Assembly (NCBI GenBank): GCA_029260615.1
Contig: JAJDCX010000091.1
Coordinates: forward strand, 1 to 50,566
DNA: 50,566 nt
Direction of reading: 5' to 3'
From: Phycisphaeraceae bacterium
GTDB lineage: Bacteria; Planctomycetota; Phycisphaerae; Phycisphaerales; Phycisphaeraceae
Position numbers and translations under genes: made by a program. A model generated the notes under the pieces. It was not told the DNA's origin, searched no databases, and saw only the letters and a list, made by a program, of their open reading frames with translations. Shown here piece by piece: positions 8,616 to 16,035 of the stretch (its first letter is position 1; the number at the start of each line of letters is the position of its first letter).

Positions 8616-8778
8616 TTTACCACCGAGGCACGGAGGCGTAGAGAAGACGGCGGCGCAGAGGAGAGGTATCCGCAGATTACGCAGATGACACAGATTAAAA
8701 GGAAACGCGACAAATCGCGGCGCTTCGTGGGGGCGGATTACTTCATCGTATTTATCTTCTCCGTAGCTCTGTGGTTAA
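8616..8778. repeat. Long imperfect inverted repeat, CACGGAGG family
   Basis: A 163-bp element. The left arm (8616-8647) reads TTTACCACCGAGGCACGGAG and on; the right arm (8754-8778) is its imperfect reverse complement, ending CTCTGTGGTTAA. Between the arms lie direct units of the CGCAGATTACGCAGATGACA type and a small perfect hairpin CGCGA-CAAA-TCGCG (8707-8720). A second element of the same plan is at 39110-39285. No gene was seen inside. A 15-base piece like its left end is at 48661 or nearby. Confidence 0.75.
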
Positions 8779-9393
8779 GACTTCTTGTTCTTCAAATCAT
8801 CCACCTAAAGCCTCACGATTTTCCGGCGGTAACGGCAGGCGCGGGGTCAGCGGGACCGGGTCGAGCCCGCGTCCTGTGGTCCGTCATCTAGCCGGGACGG
8901 TCCGCTACCAAGGCCCCCCCCGTAAACTGTGCGAATTTTCATTCGTCAGGGTTCCGGGGTTCCCGGATGCTTACCAGATGAAACCTGGCAAAATTCCGGG
9001 GGGGGCAGCCCTCGAGTCCCGGTCCTTTTAATCTTTGGATACTCAGGGTAGCTGTCGATCGTCGTCGTGAGGTTGTCGGCAGGTGTGATCAAAATTAATC
9101 ACGCCTCCACTATTGGGTGACGCGACGGGTTTGTGCGCACAGAAGTGGCATTTGCGGGTGTGGATTGTGGGGTAAGTGGTGAGTGGGGAGAGGGCTAAAA
9201 AAATGTTCGTGATGTGAGATTTTTGATGGGAGAATCGGTCATATTGTGCGCACAAGGACGGACATAGCCCTACTAACTTCCCCGCTTTTGACTTCCCTAG
9301 CAAGACAAGCTTGTCGGCATCCTGTATAAAATATTGGGATAGAGTATTGATCCGTCGGGCACATCACAACCAAGTCGTCGCAAGGAACACACC
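8779..9393. promoter_or_regulatory. Intergenic stretch with two identical palindromes and an upstream operator-like dyad
   Basis: No convincing gene was found in this 615-base gap. It holds TTGTGCGCACA at 9131-9141 and TTGTGCGCACAA at 9244-9255, two copies of one perfect dyad 113 bases apart. Further along is the 12-base palindrome GACAAGCTTGTC at 9304-9315, followed four bases after CGGCATCCTG by a TATAAA (-10 like) before the gene at 9394. These could be binding sites for one or two regulators of that gene. The first third (8870-9020) is rich in CCGGGG. Confidence 0.45.
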
Positions 9394-9666
9394 ATGAAAA
9401 AGCAAGTTGTTCGTATCTCGATTCTTCAGTCCAGCAAAGTGGCGGCCGCTCTTTATGCGTTCATGGGCTTGTTCTACTCGCTGATTGGTATCCCGATGAT
9501 CCTGTTTGGCAATACTGAAATCCGAATCATGGGCGTCATCTACTTGTTCATGCCGATCTTGATGGCCGGGATTGGCTTTGTCTTTTTCTGTCTATTCACT
9601 GCGATTTACAACCTCGTAGCAGGTTGGATCGGGGGCTTCGAGGTGGAAGTGCTTGATATTCCGTGA
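9394..9666 (+). CDS. Small two-helix membrane protein, DUF3566-like
   Basis: A 90-residue protein beginning MKKQVVRISILQSSKVAAAL, with two transmembrane helices (about 15-38 and 44-76) and the C-terminal pattern YNLVAGWIGGFEVEVLDIP. The basic, strand-like N-terminus followed by two helices and the Y-N-L-x-x-x-x-G-G-x-E ending resembles DUF3566-type proteins; I assign this from memory. AAGGAA lies 9 bases before the ATG. Upstream dyads suggest regulation. Function unknown. Confidence 0.7.
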   Translation: MKKQVVRISILQSSKVAAALYAFMGLFYSLIGIPMILFGNTEIRIMGVIYLFMPILMAGIGFVFFCLFTAIYNLVAGWIGGFEVEVLDIP

Positions 9667-9757
9667 CGGTCCGGGTCGTGCGCGTGTAACGCGGCGGCTG
9701 TCAAATACGACAGACGCGGCTCTGAGCCGTGCTTCGACACATTGGCTTACGGATACT

Positions 9758-10396
9758 CTACCGCTTGCGTGCAAGGATGCAGTGCATGCCGCTCTTGGGG
9801 TTGTGGACTTTGCTTTCGATGATATCGAAGCCGGCGGCGGTGGTCATGGATTCCAGGTCGGTGAGTTTCAGGGCGGTGATCTTTGGACAGATGCGGATAG
9901 TGACGGCGAGCTTGATGAGGATGCGCCACAACGGGTTCCAGTCGCCGAGGAGCGGGGCTTCGGTGAGGAGGTGTCCGCCGGGTTTGAGCAGGGTGTGGAA
10001 GCGGGCGAGGGTTGCGGGCGCTCCCGGCCCCCCGGGTGGGTTTTCGATCAGGTGCAGGAGGCTGTAGTTGGTGATGGCGTCGAAGGAACCCTCTGCCAGG
10101 CTCGGGTCGGTTGCGTCCAGCGCTTCAAACCGGCAGTTGTCGATCCCCCGCTCTCGTGCCTTGGCGTTGGCGGCGTCGGTCATGTTGGGGGCGTGGTCGA
10201 TCCCGAGGATCTGCCCGGCGTGTTGTGCAAGATCAAGCGTGATCTCGCCGGTCGCGCAGCCGACGTCCAGGATGTTAGCGTTGTCGCCGAAGGCGACGGC
10301 GGCGCGTTCGAGGCGGGCGGCGTAGTTCGGGCCCTTGTAGAGCTTGGCGTCGTACTTGCCAGCACGCTTGTTCCAGAAATTTATGGAGGTGGGCAC
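9758..10396 (-). CDS. Class I SAM-dependent methyltransferase
   Basis: A 212-residue enzyme. The SAM-binding motif I is ILDVGCATGEITLDL (about 43-57), followed by the acidic motif II (ILGIDHAPNM), motif III (FEALDATDP), motif IV (FDAITNYSLLHLIENP) and motif post I (LLKPGGHLLTEAP). The start is a GTG at 10396 with AAGG ten bases upstream. Homologues of this shape include UbiE/Coq5-like and arsenite methyltransferase-like enzymes, but the acceptor-binding parts are not diagnostic and the substrate remains open. It stands alone between genes on the plus strand. Confidence 0.85.
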   Translation of the reverse strand: MPTSINFWNKRAGKYDAKLYKGPNYAARLERAAVAFGDNANILDVGCATGEITLDLAQHAGQILGIDHAPNMTDAANAKARERGIDNCRFEALDATDPSLAEGSFDAITNYSLLHLIENPPGGPGAPATLARFHTLLKPGGHLLTEAPLLGDWNPLWRILIKLAVTIRICPKITALKLTDLESMTTAAGFDIIESKVHNPKSGMHCILARKR

Positions 10397-10501
10397 TGAT
10401 CTTGGTCCTTGCTGATGCGGATTTCGTTGGGTTCGGTTTCCCGGAGGGGGTGGTGAAGATATCAGACGGGTGGGGTTGTGTCATGCAGGACCGACTCGAC
10501 A

Positions 10502-10545
10502 CCTATAAAAGGCTTATCCCCTTTCTTAGACTTCTCTTAGTCATC
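10502..10545. repeat. REP-like element, copy 1
   Basis: Reads CCTATAAAAGGCTTATCCCC then TTTCTTAGACTTCTCTTA. It shares the block GGCTTATCCCCTTTYCTTA with 15188-15215 and the first part with 13746-13765. Here the GGGG arm is reduced to AAGG, so the hairpin is weak. See the finding on this family. Confidence 0.5.
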
Positions 10546-10715
10546 CCGGAATTCCCAGATGCCCCCGTGTTTGCTTGATTCTGTCTGCATTTGTCTATAA
10601 AATGACTATAATATCTTGTATTTCCCGGGGCCGTGCTTTAAACTAGCCACCAAGGAACCCGGCGGTGTACCCGGGCTAAGGTCGTATGGGAAGTGGAGGG
10701 GAGTGGAGGCATTTT

Positions 10716-11630
10716 ATGTTTTCATCTCCACGTTATGTATTTCTTCTATGCGTGCTTGTTTTCGGTGTGAATACTTATGGCTTTCTGACAGTCAATCCGT
10801 GGCAGCCCGTCTTCAAGGGCGTAGAACATGCGACCGGCGAAACAGACACACCACGGCTTCAGAAAGTCACTGCGATTCGGGTTGATCTGCATGACCCGGA
10901 TATCAGGCTCATCACAACACCGGGCAATGGGGGTTTGCCGGGTGATACGACGCGCCAGACGGGTCTTTCCTACATGACGGATACCGGTGTGCAGGTGGGT
11001 ATCAATGGTCAATTTATCGACCTTGCCACAGGTTTTCCGTACGGCGATCTTTGGGGGCTTTCGATCAATGAAGGGGCGATCGTTTCACCGGCTCAAGATC
11101 TGCATGCGTTGATCGGGGTTAATCCCGGCACGCTGTTAGTGACACAGGATAATAATGCACGTATTCAACAAACGTTTCCCACAACGGATTTGGCGGGGGT
11201 ATGGACCGCCATTGAGTCCTGGGCGTATCTGCTTGTCGATGGCGTAAATACCGGAGATCCGAGATTTATCCCGGGTAATATTGAACCGCGATCCGCGGTG
11301 GGCCTGAGTCAGGACGGAAGGTATCTGATTCTGATGACCATCGACGGCCGTCAGGCGGGTTATAGCTTAGGCGCCACTTCCTTTGAAGAGTCCCAGTGGC
11401 TTAAGCGTTTTGGTGCTTACAACGGCATCAATCTAGACGGCGGCGGCTCGACGCATTTATGGATGTCTGAAACCGACGGCGACACATTCGCATTGAACCG
11501 CCCGTCAGAGAACCGTGCGGTAAGCAATCATCTGGGTATTTACGCATTACCGTTAGTGCCCGAGCCTGCTAGTGCTGGCACACTGATCGTACTATGCATG
11601 ACGTGCATCAGCCGTCGCCGCCGCACCTAA
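10716..11630 (+). CDS. Secreted phosphodiester glycosidase-like protein with PEP-CTERM tail
   Basis: A 304-residue exported protein. The ATG at 10716 is chosen for the GTGGAGG eight bases upstream. A signal peptide covers about residues 6-24. The middle is a phosphodiester glycosidase (NAGPA, PF09992) domain: VGINGQFIDLATGFPYGDLW (95-114), LVDGVNTG, RSAVGLSQDGRYLILMTIDG and the hallmark NLDGGGSTHLWM (239-250). Such domains remove a sugar from a phosphodiester. The last 24 residues are a PEP-CTERM tail: VPEPAS at 281, a hydrophobic helix, then RRRR. No sorting enzyme lies in the window. Confidence 0.88.
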   Translation: MFSSPRYVFLLCVLVFGVNTYGFLTVNPWQPVFKGVEHATGETDTPRLQKVTAIRVDLHDPDIRLITTPGNGGLPGDTTRQTGLSYMTDTGVQVGINGQFIDLATGFPYGDLWGLSINEGAIVSPAQDLHALIGVNPGTLLVTQDNNARIQQTFPTTDLAGVWTAIESWAYLLVDGVNTGDPRFIPGNIEPRSAVGLSQDGRYLILMTIDGRQAGYSLGATSFEESQWLKRFGAYNGINLDGGGSTHLWMSETDGDTFALNRPSENRAVSNHLGIYALPLVPEPASAGTLIVLCMTCISRRRRT

Positions 11631-11702
11631 CCCTGCTTCAATAACCCACGGCCGATTGCATCACGCGTTGACGTAATCGGTCGCGTTACAAAACACTGTT
11701 TC

Positions 11703-11735
11703 GTTATGGAACGGGGTCACCCCGTTTCACTTCCC
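11703..11735. repeat. REP-like element, copy 2
   Basis: A perfect short hairpin AACGGGG-TCA-CCCCGTT (11710-11726) followed by TCACTTCCC. It lies directly before the ribosome binding site of the lipoprotein gene at 11748, so its hairpin would be in that transcript's leader. A sister copy sits just after the same gene (12168-12196). Confidence 0.6.
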
Positions 11736-11747
11736 AGGAGAACAGAC

Positions 11748-12152
11748 ATGAACACGAGACTTTTCGAGCTGTGCCTGCTTGTGATTGTTGCGCTGACCTC
11801 ATCGGCCTGCCAGACAGATCTGGACCCCACAGGAACCTACGAACTGGTCGCGGCCGATGGAAAGGAATTGCCCGCGGTTGTCTCACACGGCGATATGGAG
11901 ATCCAGGTACACTCGGGCTTATTCACGATCAATGCGGATGGAACGTGCAAAAGCCACACGGACTTCGGCCCCCCTTCGGGCGACCAACACGTCACCCGCG
12001 ATGTCAACGCGACCTACACTCAAGCAGATTCAACCTTGAACATGCGGTGGGAAGGCGCGGGCCAGACCACGGGAACCCTCGACGGTGACACCTTTACGAT
12101 GAACAACGAGGGGATGCTCTTCACTTATCAGAAGGTACTCGACGAGCAATAG
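11748..12152 (+). CDS. Small lipoprotein, lipocalin-like
   Basis: A 134-residue lipoprotein with a signal peptide ending in SSAC, so Cys 21 would be lipidated. The rest is a chain of short beta strands with TGTYELVAADGKELP at the start and GTLDGDTFTMNNEGMLFTYQKV at the end, as in lipocalin-like (WD-less beta-barrel) domains such as PF13648. The start is fixed by AGGAG eight bases upstream; the frame is open to 11706 but without a binding site. It lies between two REP-like hairpins. Confidence 0.75.
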   Translation: MNTRLFELCLLVIVALTSSACQTDLDPTGTYELVAADGKELPAVVSHGDMEIQVHSGLFTINADGTCKSHTDFGPPSGDQHVTRDVNATYTQADSTLNMRWEGAGQTTGTLDGDTFTMNNEGMLFTYQKVLDEQ

Positions 12153-12167
12153 CAGCAGAAAATGAAA

Positions 12168-12196
12168 TGGGGTACGCCCCGCTTCACTTCCCCAGG
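12168..12196. repeat. REP-like element, copy 3
   Basis: AAATGGGGTACGCCCC followed by GCTTCACTTCCCC. A four-base-pair stem GGGG/CCCC with the same TTCACTTCCC end as the copy at 11703. It sits 16 bases after the lipoprotein stop and may act as an RNA hairpin at the 3' end. Confidence 0.55.
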
Positions 12197-12239
12197 CGCC
12201 CCAGACATAACGGGGCCTGACACCCGTTTCACGGCGGGC

Positions 12240-12350
12240 CTACTTGTTCTTGGCGGCGGTCTTCTTGGCTTTGCGCTCTTTTTTTTCCTTGGCGGTGAGC
12301 TTGGGCTTGTTCTTGCTGTCCGTTCGCTTTTTTTGATCTTTGTTGGCCAT
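12240..12350 (-). CDS. Very small lysine-rich basic protein
   Basis: A 36-residue reading, MANKDQKKRTDSKNKPKLTA then KEKKERKAKKTAANK-like basic sequence to the stop. Fifteen or more residues are lysine or arginine and there is no hydrophobic core, so it would be disordered and bind nucleic acid or the ribosome if made. It lies downstream of rsgA on the same strand. No strong ribosome binding site is seen, which lowers confidence. Other short lysine-rich proteins occur in this window (see 24707). Confidence 0.45.
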   Translation of the reverse strand: MANKDQKKRTDSKNKPKLTAKEKKERKAKKTAAKNK

Positions 12351-12545
12351 GGGACGCGTGCTTTCATCTGGAGGTAGCCGACACGGGGCAGCCGATCCCC
12401 AACCACGCTGGGGAACGCTCCGCCAAGAGTTTATCAGATCGGTGACGGCGGGATAGGGCCGTGACGAAAGACGGTATCCGACAGCGGTCTTCCCCCCCGG
12501 TTCCCCCGGTCTTTCCCCCGGTCTTCCCCGTAGTGTGGGTAGAAC

Positions 12546-13658
12546 TTAGTGCTGATCTTCTTTGTCGAGTCGGCGCTGGGTTTTTTTGCTCGTTGACCGT
12601 TGGCCGTCGCGTTTAGTGCGATCGGCTTTGGCTTGGTCGTAAACCTTCTGTTCGCCCTGGAGTTTGCGGTAGTTTTCCCAGCGACGCTTGTTGAGTTTGC
12701 CGGCGGCGAGGGCGGCGGCGATGGCGCAGCCCGGCTCGTTGGTGTGGCGGCAGTTTGTAAAGCGGCAGTCGGCGATCAGCGCGGTGATCTCGGCGAACGT
12801 GTCGTCGATGCCGTCGCCAGCTTCGGTGAGTTGCAGCTCGCGGATGCCCGGGAGGTCGACGAGCACCCCGCCGGCGGGCAGTGGGTGCAACGAACGGGAC
12901 GAGGTGGTGTGCTTGCCTTTGTTGTCCTGGCCGCGGACCTCGCCCACCTGCTGCCCCGCCTCGCCGGACAAACCGGTGAGGCCGTTGATGAGGGTGGATT
13001 TACCCACACCGGAGGAACCCAGTGCCGCGACGGTCTGGCCGGGGCCGCAGAGTTTTCGTATGGGTTCGAGTTGGTGGGGATCGCGGGCGTCGAGGCATTC
13101 GATCTGCAGGTGCTCGCCTAACGTGCGGGCCTGCTCAATGAAACTCTGGGGGCCTTGAACGGGGGCGTTACCGGGGGCGGGGCCTGGTCCGGGGGCGGTG
13201 GCGATTCCGGGGGCTAGGTCGGCCTTGGTAAGCACCAGTACCGGCCGGGTCTGTGCCTCGGCTGCGAGGGCGAGGTAGCGCTCGATCCGCCCGACGTTGA
13301 ACTCCTGGTTACACGCGGTCACGATCAGCAGCGTATCGACGTTGGCGGCGAGGACCTGCGTGGCGAACCGCGAGCCGGGGGCTTGTCGGGTCAGGGCGCT
13401 GAAGCGTTCGAGCCGGCGGGGCCGTTGCGCCTGCTTTGGATCAAGCAACAACCAGTCGCCGACCGCGGGCAGGCCTTGGTCACCAAACAGATTGATCTCC
13501 AGCGTGTGCGTGCCACGGGCGCTCCAGACGCGGCACCGCCGGGCCTTCCCCTGACAGACGCGGGCGGGTTGCCAGCCGTCGGCCGCTTCGTCCGGGGTTA
13601 TCTGGTCCTGGAAAAACGATCGCCAGCCTAGCTTGTCGGGGTCGAAGTTCGTCGTGAT
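12546..13658 (-). CDS. rsgA: Ribosome small-subunit-dependent GTPase A, apparent AUC start
   Basis: Circularly permuted GTPase that matures the 30S subunit. The frame is clear from about 13685: the N-terminal part (DKLGWRSFF, then PARV and the OB-fold strands to LPAVGDWLLLDP) is followed by G4 TKAD (144-147), G1 GSSGVGKSTL (214-223), G3 DLPG, and the zinc-binding end with CRFTNCRHTNEPGC. There is no ATG, GTG or TTG in frame between the upstream stop at 13686 and a TTG at 13451, and starting there would remove the OB fold. The best candidate start is an ATC at 13658 with GGAAG six bases upstream, giving 370 residues. A sequencing error is the alternative. A proline/glycine insert (about 150-170) follows G4. 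Confidence 0.88.
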   Translation of the reverse strand: MTTNFDPDKLGWRSFFQDQITPDEAADGWQPARVCQGKARRCRVWSARGTHTLEINLFGDQGLPAVGDWLLLDPKQAQRPRRLERFSALTRQAPGSRFATQVLAANVDTLLIVTACNQEFNVGRIERYLALAAEAQTRPVLVLTKADLAPGIATAPGPGPAPGNAPVQGPQSFIEQARTLGEHLQIECLDARDPHQLEPIRKLCGPGQTVAALGSSGVGKSTLINGLTGLSGEAGQQVGEVRGQDNKGKHTTSSRSLHPLPAGGVLVDLPGIRELQLTEAGDGIDDTFAEITALIADCRFTNCRHTNEPGCAIAAALAAGKLNKRRWENYRKLQGEQKVYDQAKADRTKRDGQRSTSKKTQRRLDKEDQH

Positions 13659-13743
13659 CTGACACTTCCGATTTGGATTGCCCGGCTACGCCTACGAGGC
13701 AAGCATGAACGGGGTCTACCACCCACACCGAGCATGTGGAGGA

Positions 13744-13786
13744 TTATAGGGGCTTATCCGTTTTTCGTACCTTCCCCCCCAAGCCG
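13744..13786. repeat. REP-like element, copy 4
   Basis: TTATAGGGGCTTATCCGTTT followed by TTCGTACCTTCCCCCC. The first 15 bases match the copy at 15188 (ATTATAGGGGCTTATCC). It lies between rsgA and the next plus-strand gene. Confidence 0.55.
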
Positions 13787-13946
13787 CCTAAATGCCCCAG
13801 TATAATCCGATGGTTAATTCGGAAAATATTCTTGAATATATCTACTGGCATAGGTATGCTCAACAACATCTTGGGGGGGGCACGGGTTTCATGACGTCTG
13901 CAACGACAATGAGCCCAAGCACCTGCGTCCCTACCGAGGCACCCTG

Positions 13947-14576
13947 ATGAAATTGATTGAATGTGTGTTAGCCACTGTCGCAGCGGTATGTATCTGCGCC
14001 AGCGCCTCATCGGCGGAATTGGTCACCAACGGCGACTTCGAGACAGGGGACCTGACCGGATGGGAATTCACACCCGATCCCCTCTCCGAGACGAAGATGT
14101 TTACTAACATCTTACCCTTCATGGAGAGCCAGGCGTTCCGGGTCAACCCCGGCACCCGGTTCGCGTTCACAGACCGCGAGGCTGGGGGCATCCTGTCGCA
14201 ATCGATCCCGCTTGTGGCGGGCAGGTCCTACCAAGTCTCTGTCGGTGTGATGGCAATCCAGAACTTTGGCGGGATCAACAACAGCGATGGGGGGACGATT
14301 ACGGTCTCGCTCGGCGGGACCCTGCTGCATACGTTCGATGTGGGAGGTATCCTTTGGAACCAGACACTGACCGATACATTCTCGGGGAACTTCGAGCCTC
14401 TGATTACGGGAGATGCGATGTTAGAGCTTCACTTCACACGCAGTGCCAGGAATACGGGGCCAGCAATCGTACACTTTGTTGACGACATCTCGGTGGTGCC
14501 CGAGCCGGCAACGGTTGTGTTGTGGGGCCTTTTTACGGTGAGCGCGCTATCTCGCCGAATGAATAGCGGTTCCTGA
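13947..14576 (+). CDS. Secreted PEP-CTERM protein with carbohydrate-binding-like domain
   Basis: A 209-residue exported protein. The signal peptide ends near ASASSAE (residue 26). The mature part opens with LVTNGDFETGDLTGWEF, the usual start of DUF642/CBM-like jelly-roll domains, and continues as beta strands (SYQVSVGVMAIQNF, GTITVSLGGTLLHTF, AIVHFVDDISVV). It ends with a PEP-CTERM tail: VPEPAT, a hydrophobic helix (VVLWGLFTVSAL) and SRRMN. This tail marks the protein for processing by an exosortase, which is not in this window. It is probably an extracellular or envelope protein; ligand unknown. Confidence 0.85.
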   Translation: MKLIECVLATVAAVCICASASSAELVTNGDFETGDLTGWEFTPDPLSETKMFTNILPFMESQAFRVNPGTRFAFTDREAGGILSQSIPLVAGRSYQVSVGVMAIQNFGGINNSDGGTITVSLGGTLLHTFDVGGILWNQTLTDTFSGNFEPLITGDAMLELHFTRSARNTGPAIVHFVDDISVVPEPATVVLWGLFTVSALSRRMNSGS

Positions 14577-14627
14577 GACCTTTTCCGGCCCTTCCGTATC
14601 CTTTTTTCGTACCCCCCTTCTCCGTGC

Positions 14628-15158
14628 TTACCACAGCTCCGGGTCGCACAAAGAAGTGACGCAGGTTATTTTGATGGGTGACGTTTCGGTGCTGCGTTCT
14701 TTCAGGGCGATGCCCAGCCAGCCAAAAGGGTATTGAAGCGTGTAAGGCGGGGTGTATCCAGCGGCGGCATCCGCGCTAAAACCAAACCTGCTGTAGTAGG
14801 CTGGATCGCCATAGACAAAGAGGATGTGGACACCCATTTCTGATAGCTGCTGCGTGCCGATTTCTATTAGTTTCGAGCCGATACGGCGTTTCTGGTGGTC
14901 GGGCTTTACAGCAAGTGGCGCCAGGATATAGCCCTGAGAATTCTCACCGGTGCCTATTGTCACGGGGCTGAAGGCCACATGGCCCACGACATCACCTTGG
15001 GATTCAGCCACCAGGGAGATTGTTTGGGGGGTTGTTTCTTCTGAAAGCAGATCGGTGGCAAGCTTTGAGACGATATCCCTCTCGCCTTGGTCGAAGGCGG
15101 CCAAATGGACATCGCGGACATCATCTCGGTCAAGGCTTGTTGCTGTTCGGATATGCAT
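14628..15158 (-). CDS. GNAT-family N-acetyltransferase, YhbS-like
   Basis: A 176-residue acetyltransferase. The CoA-binding signature is LAVKPDHQKRRIGSKLIEIG (about 80-100, with the R/Q-x-x-G-x-G/S loop as KRRIGS). VVGHVAFSPVTI and the late YYSRFGFSADAAAGYTPPY (the FGF turn) are typical of the YhbS subgroup, whose substrates are mostly unknown. The ribosome binding site is weak (CAGAG). It lies next to the low-GC pair on the same strand but with normal composition. Confidence 0.87.
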   Translation of the reverse strand: MHIRTATSLDRDDVRDVHLAAFDQGERDIVSKLATDLLSEETTPQTISLVAESQGDVVGHVAFSPVTIGTGENSQGYILAPLAVKPDHQKRRIGSKLIEIGTQQLSEMGVHILFVYGDPAYYSRFGFSADAAAGYTPPYTLQYPFGWLGIALKERSTETSPIKITCVTSLCDPELW

Positions 15159-15185
15159 GAATTGCTCTGAGAAGTGCGCACCATA

Positions 15186-15246
15186 ATTATAGGGGCTTAT
15201 CCCCTTTTCTTACCCCTCTTTTCTTATCCTTTTTTTATCCCCCTAT
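15186..15246. repeat. REP-like element, copy 5 (longest)
   Basis: Begins TTATAGGGGCTTATCCCC (hairpin GGGG-CTTAT-CCCC), then a run of CTT-rich units (TTTTCTTACCCC, TCTTTTCTTATCC, TTTTTTTATCCCC) and ends CTATAG, the reverse complement of the first CTATA-like end. It overlaps the last codons of the gene ending at 15243 by four bases. It marks the left border of the low-GC cassette. Confidence 0.6.
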
Positions 15247-16022
15247 AGCCGTAGCTTCTCGGACAACTCGTCTCGTATACGCTTAGAGCCCAATGAAGAT
15301 AACCGGTAGTTACCCGTCTCGACCTGAACGACCTGTCGATACTCAGAAGAATTTAATCGTTGCAAAGACTTCGTAACCCGAGGCGCATCAAGCATCGCAT
15401 GCTGTCCGATTTCACGCCTGCTGAACCCTTGCTCACCCGCATGGTGAAGAAGTATCAAGATTTCCTCTTCGGGCGACAGATCAGTTCTTTGAACCAGAAT
15501 CACATCCTCGAATCTACCAATACAAGGAACGTCAAAATCTAACAATTCTCTGATCGCTTGAGCAACTACGTCTCTATCACCATTCCAAAATATACGTAGC
15601 ATCTCGGTCAAACTCCATCTGACCGACTCCATCATGAATCTGGCGTCCATTTGATTTGCAGTGTAATGCGGTGATATATGAACCGCACCTCGTTTACTAC
15701 GAAATTTCCACGCAATATGAACTACACGGGCAAGGCTTCTCGCGTCTTCGCGCTGTAACACATGCGTATTTGTTTCGTTTTCCAAGTACTTATTGCAGTC
15801 ACTTACACCCTTTGAACGATTGAGAATCCCGGAGTCAGCATGATATAGGATACGAAAAGCAATCTCAGCAAACTGCCCGCCATCAAGTTCGGCTGGCTCC
15901 CAATCACAAAGCATGTATCTTCGTTCAAGCGACACAAACTCATCAATGAGTTGGCCAAACAACAAAGCGTCTAGCGGCGGCGCAACTTCATTAATCAATT
16001 TATGCTTCTCAATCAGACCCAT
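15243..16022 (-). CDS. Unknown protein of a low-GC two-gene cassette, winged-helix-like end
   Basis: A 259-residue protein, no family recognised. The N-terminal two thirds are mainly helical with many charged and aromatic residues (FGQLIDEFVSLERRYMLCDW, FAEIAFRILYHADSG, ARVVHIAWKFRSKRGAVHIS). The last 75 residues look like a winged helix (SPEEEILILLHHAGEQGFSR, then RREIGQHAMLDAPRVTKSLQ and a wing). Thus a sensing or enzymatic part may be joined to a DNA-binding part. Two sampled lines have 45-47% GC, well below the neighbours, which suggests transfer. It starts 13 bases after its partner at 16036 and is surely in one operon with it. Confidence 0.75.
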   Translation of the reverse strand: MGLIEKHKLINEVAPPLDALLFGQLIDEFVSLERRYMLCDWEPAELDGGQFAEIAFRILYHADSGILNRSKGVSDCNKYLENETNTHVLQREDARSLARVVHIAWKFRSKRGAVHISPHYTANQMDARFMMESVRWSLTEMLRIFWNGDRDVVAQAIRELLDFDVPCIGRFEDVILVQRTDLSPEEEILILLHHAGEQGFSRREIGQHAMLDAPRVTKSLQRLNSSEYRQVVQVETGNYRLSSLGSKRIRDELSEKLRL

Positions 16023-16035
16023 ATGCTTCTCTTAT

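Noticed and set aside
8592-9303. Several 86-99-residue frames between hpf and the 9394 gene
   Set aside because: They cross the palindromic repeat or the dyads, have no ribosome sites and no protein-like pattern.
13480-13728. 82-residue minus-strand frame with an ordinary start upstream of rsgA
   Set aside because: It overlaps the clear N-terminal part of RsgA in another frame and has shadow composition.
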